DNA from: Pampus argenteus
Lineage: Eukaryota > Chordata > Actinopteri > Scombriformes > Stromateidae
Length of the DNA: 64,000 bases
Direction of reading: 5' to 3'
NCBI GenBank assembly: GCA_036937835.1
Contig: CM072876.1
Location: 2,894,001 to 2,958,000, forward strand
In this document: in pieces, positions 61,661-64,000 of the stretch
Position numbering within the stretch: the first letter of the stretch is position 1
How the letters are laid out: every line of letters begins with the position of its first letter
The notes under the pieces: model-generated
The model's database searches: none
The model's input: only the letters and a program-made list of their open reading frames with translations
Told to the model about the DNA's origin: nothing
Position numbers and translations under genes: made by a program

Positions 61661-64000
61661 CACAATAAAAGCAGGTTTATTTTGCAGAACTAAATGAGGA
61701 AACAAACCGAATCAGCCGTTAAATCACCCGAAACTCTTATTAGTGGAATCAACATCTAGTCAGCATTTTTCTACCAACCTGACATTAAAAGTTCTTGAGC
61801 AGCCAAACAACACATTTCCTCATTTTCCAACAATCCTGCATTAAAATGTTTGTTTTCAAGGATATAGTCCACAACACGTCTCTGTTATTTTATAAAGATG
61901 AAATATTCAGGAAAACATCTTTGTTTGTAGCGTAAACGAGAAGTAAAAAAAGCAGACTTACAGACCACTGTGCATCCATATTTAATACGACTTTTAGCCC
62001 TGAACGGACGTGAGAGAACACGATAAACGCATTACGGCGATGAATTCTTTACGCTTTAGCTGCACCTGTTGCTCCTGCAGACTGAAATACAGCGATGGTA
62101 TGAAGCAGAAGCCAATCAGACGACAACAGAGCACTTTAACAGCATGTTTGAAATCTCAGACAACTTTTTCCCAACTCGAGTATCGAGTATCTGTTTTGTT
62201 TTTGCTCTATTAGCAAAAAAAACAGAGCTAAAAAGAGGGTGAATATCGGACATCAACATATCAACTGAAAAGGTGAAAATATGTCAGCGTTGTGTTCGCT
62301 GCTTGCAGGTTTTTTGGGTTTTTTGTAATTTTTGAACTGAAATGTCATGTTTATTTTGGAGAATAGTGACTTCTGGGCTTCTGCTGTAGATGACTCAGAC
62401 AAACAACAACAACCACCAAACCTGTTTGCATAACAGTCTCTGCTGTGTTTGCTCCGTGGCGGTGCGAAACGGGCCAGGTAAAAGCTGGAGGAGGCGATGT
62501 ACGAGACAAACCGCCAGGGCCCGGTGGAGCGGTGACTGGATCGCTCTCTCTCTCTTTCCAGAACCGCTCGGTCATATAACGAGGCTGCTGAGTGGGCGTA
62601 ATGATAGCCTTCATCTCAGCAAAACATGTCAGTCCTCCTGGCAAGCGAAGCTGAAGTTGTTGTCAGCGGCAGCCTGGAGCTTCTAGAGGCGATGGAGAAG
62701 ATGCCAGATCAAATTTAGGAGCGGAAAGGAAAGATTTGGGCATAGAGAAGAACGGGACGTCGTCTTCTACTGTATGTCCGCTGTAATATTTTTAAGCCGT
62801 CTGGTATCGAGGTGTAACTCATAGATGGATATCGAGAGGTAATATTGAGCCGTATGTGTATGATCTGCCTCGCTTTTGTTAAAAAAAGGACCTTAAACTG
62901 AATGAAGATGTAAAAGTTGACTAATGCCAACTACTAATCCCACCGTTCGTCTGTCACATCGAGCTCATGCTCCTTTTTTCCCGCCCAATTACACCCGACA
63001 CCCGCATGTGAGGCTACACCTGAGGATGATATAAGGTCGTATAAAACCGCGCCTCAGGGAGAGAAAGCACCTCGACTGACAGAGTAATAATTTTTTTGAA
63101 TGGGAATCAGCATCTAGCAGCCATCAGAGGCACTTTAAGCTACTTAGAGGCCTCAAGACATGATGGATGCTGCTTCCTCTCCCGATCCATACATTTTAAA
63201 TAATCATTAGCTGAAGCCCTGAGTTTGACAAGTATTCTTTCATCTACTTAATTTAAATCAAGTGACTCTACTTTTGGCTTGAGAGAGGTTTTCTGGCACA
63301 AGTTCAACCTCGGCTGTAATGTTCTTTTTTAAACAAGCACTTTCAGGTTGTTGTTTTTTTCCTCTCAACAGCTGTCATGAGTTTGAGAGGCACCAGGCAG
63401 CTTCTGAGTTATGAATTCATGCAACTGTCGTAATAGTTTTGCTGAAGGAAAAATATCTCCGAGTCGAGTTTATTCAGTCTCCGGTTATAAAAAAAAAAAA
63501 AAAAACCTCTTGGTGCAAACTCGCCTCATTCGTCACAATTACACGGCCGATACGATGAGAAAGGTCGAGTTCTTTAATCATCGCTCATTCAGCCGATGGA
63601 TCACTTTGTTTTTATTCATCTTATTTAAAAAGACATAAAAGTCAGTTTATCCACTAACAACTGGATGTTTGCATCTCTCTTAAAACCATCATATTGTACT
63701 TCAGTGAAGTTCTTCAATCAATCGTTACCGAAATATTGCAGCCATCTCGTGTCATTACTGAAACTGATTGTATAAAACCGACTAATATCTGTTATTGGTG
63801 TTTATTATAAAGGACAGAATGAGGGTCTGCGTTTATCAAAGAGTTGAAAATGCACTTTATTAATTCCTTATTTCAGTTTTATTTCTAATTTGTATTATTT
63901 ATGACTCACTTGGCATTGCTGACGGTGCATTATGTGGAGAAATGCTCAGCTACTAATAGACTCTGCAGCATAAATCACATTTAAATCTAAAGTAAATGAG
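61661..64000. other. intergenic, no gene seen
   Basis: Mixed sequence with a TC run near 62535-62556 and poly-A at 63488-63505. The part 62930-63080 is less AT-rich and includes GTATAAAACCGCG (63038-63050), a TATA-like string without a recognisable downstream gene. Frames of up to 98 codons show no family. Confidence 0.5.

Noticed and set aside
62351..62686. Frames of 97 and 98 codons on opposite strands
   Set aside because: Slightly GC-richer sequence, but no recognisable domain and no conserved splice pattern. Left unannotated.

Overview
The window is a piece of vertebrate nuclear DNA, almost certainly from a teleost fish and probably a percomorph. The evidence is spliced genes with GT/AG introns, very abundant di- and tetranucleotide microsatellites, and many decayed copies of short interspersed elements of the kind common in percomorph genomes. 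No bacterial, viral or CRISPR-like content is seen. Three protein-coding genes can be supported, and all the rest is intron or intergenic DNA.

Layout. (1) 591-4529, minus strand: the first seven coding exons of nt5e (ecto-5'-nucleotidase, CD73). The last exons, including the GPI signal, lie beyond the left edge. A GC-rich 12-bp minisatellite sits just upstream of the start codon. (2) About 4.9-24.86 kb: intergenic DNA with a 34-bp minisatellite, an AT-rich palindromic repeat, a 300-bp GATA/GATG array, a MITE-like element with perfect 12-bp terminal inverted repeats and an inverted partial relative of it. (3) 24919-50996, minus strand: the complete mei4 gene (meiotic double-strand-break factor) in five coding exons, including a 28-nt first coding exon found here by phase and splice-site matching. 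Its 16-kb last intron holds long TG/CA repeats, a G-quadruplex-type repeat and transposon remnants. (4) 51-54.15 kb: the region between the divergent mei4 and htr1b genes. (5) 54155-55864, plus strand: htr1b (serotonin receptor 1B). A 156-bp GA repeat touches a TATA box, a 5' leader carries five short upstream ORFs, and an intronless 382-codon ORF follows. (6) 55.87-64 kb: 3' flank with simple repeats and a roughly 520-bp purine-rich tract, and no recognisable gene.

The three genes do not form a pathway: extracellular AMP hydrolysis, meiotic recombination initiation and Gi-coupled serotonin signalling. Their grouping matters for synteny. The head-to-head htr1b/mei4 pair matches the mammalian arrangement as I remember it, while nt5e directly beyond mei4 does not. 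No convincing undescribed biological system was found. The more interesting observations are the mei4 first exon, the htr1b promoter and leader architecture, and the repeat structures. Positions come from manual reading of the sequence, and no alignments or searches were run.
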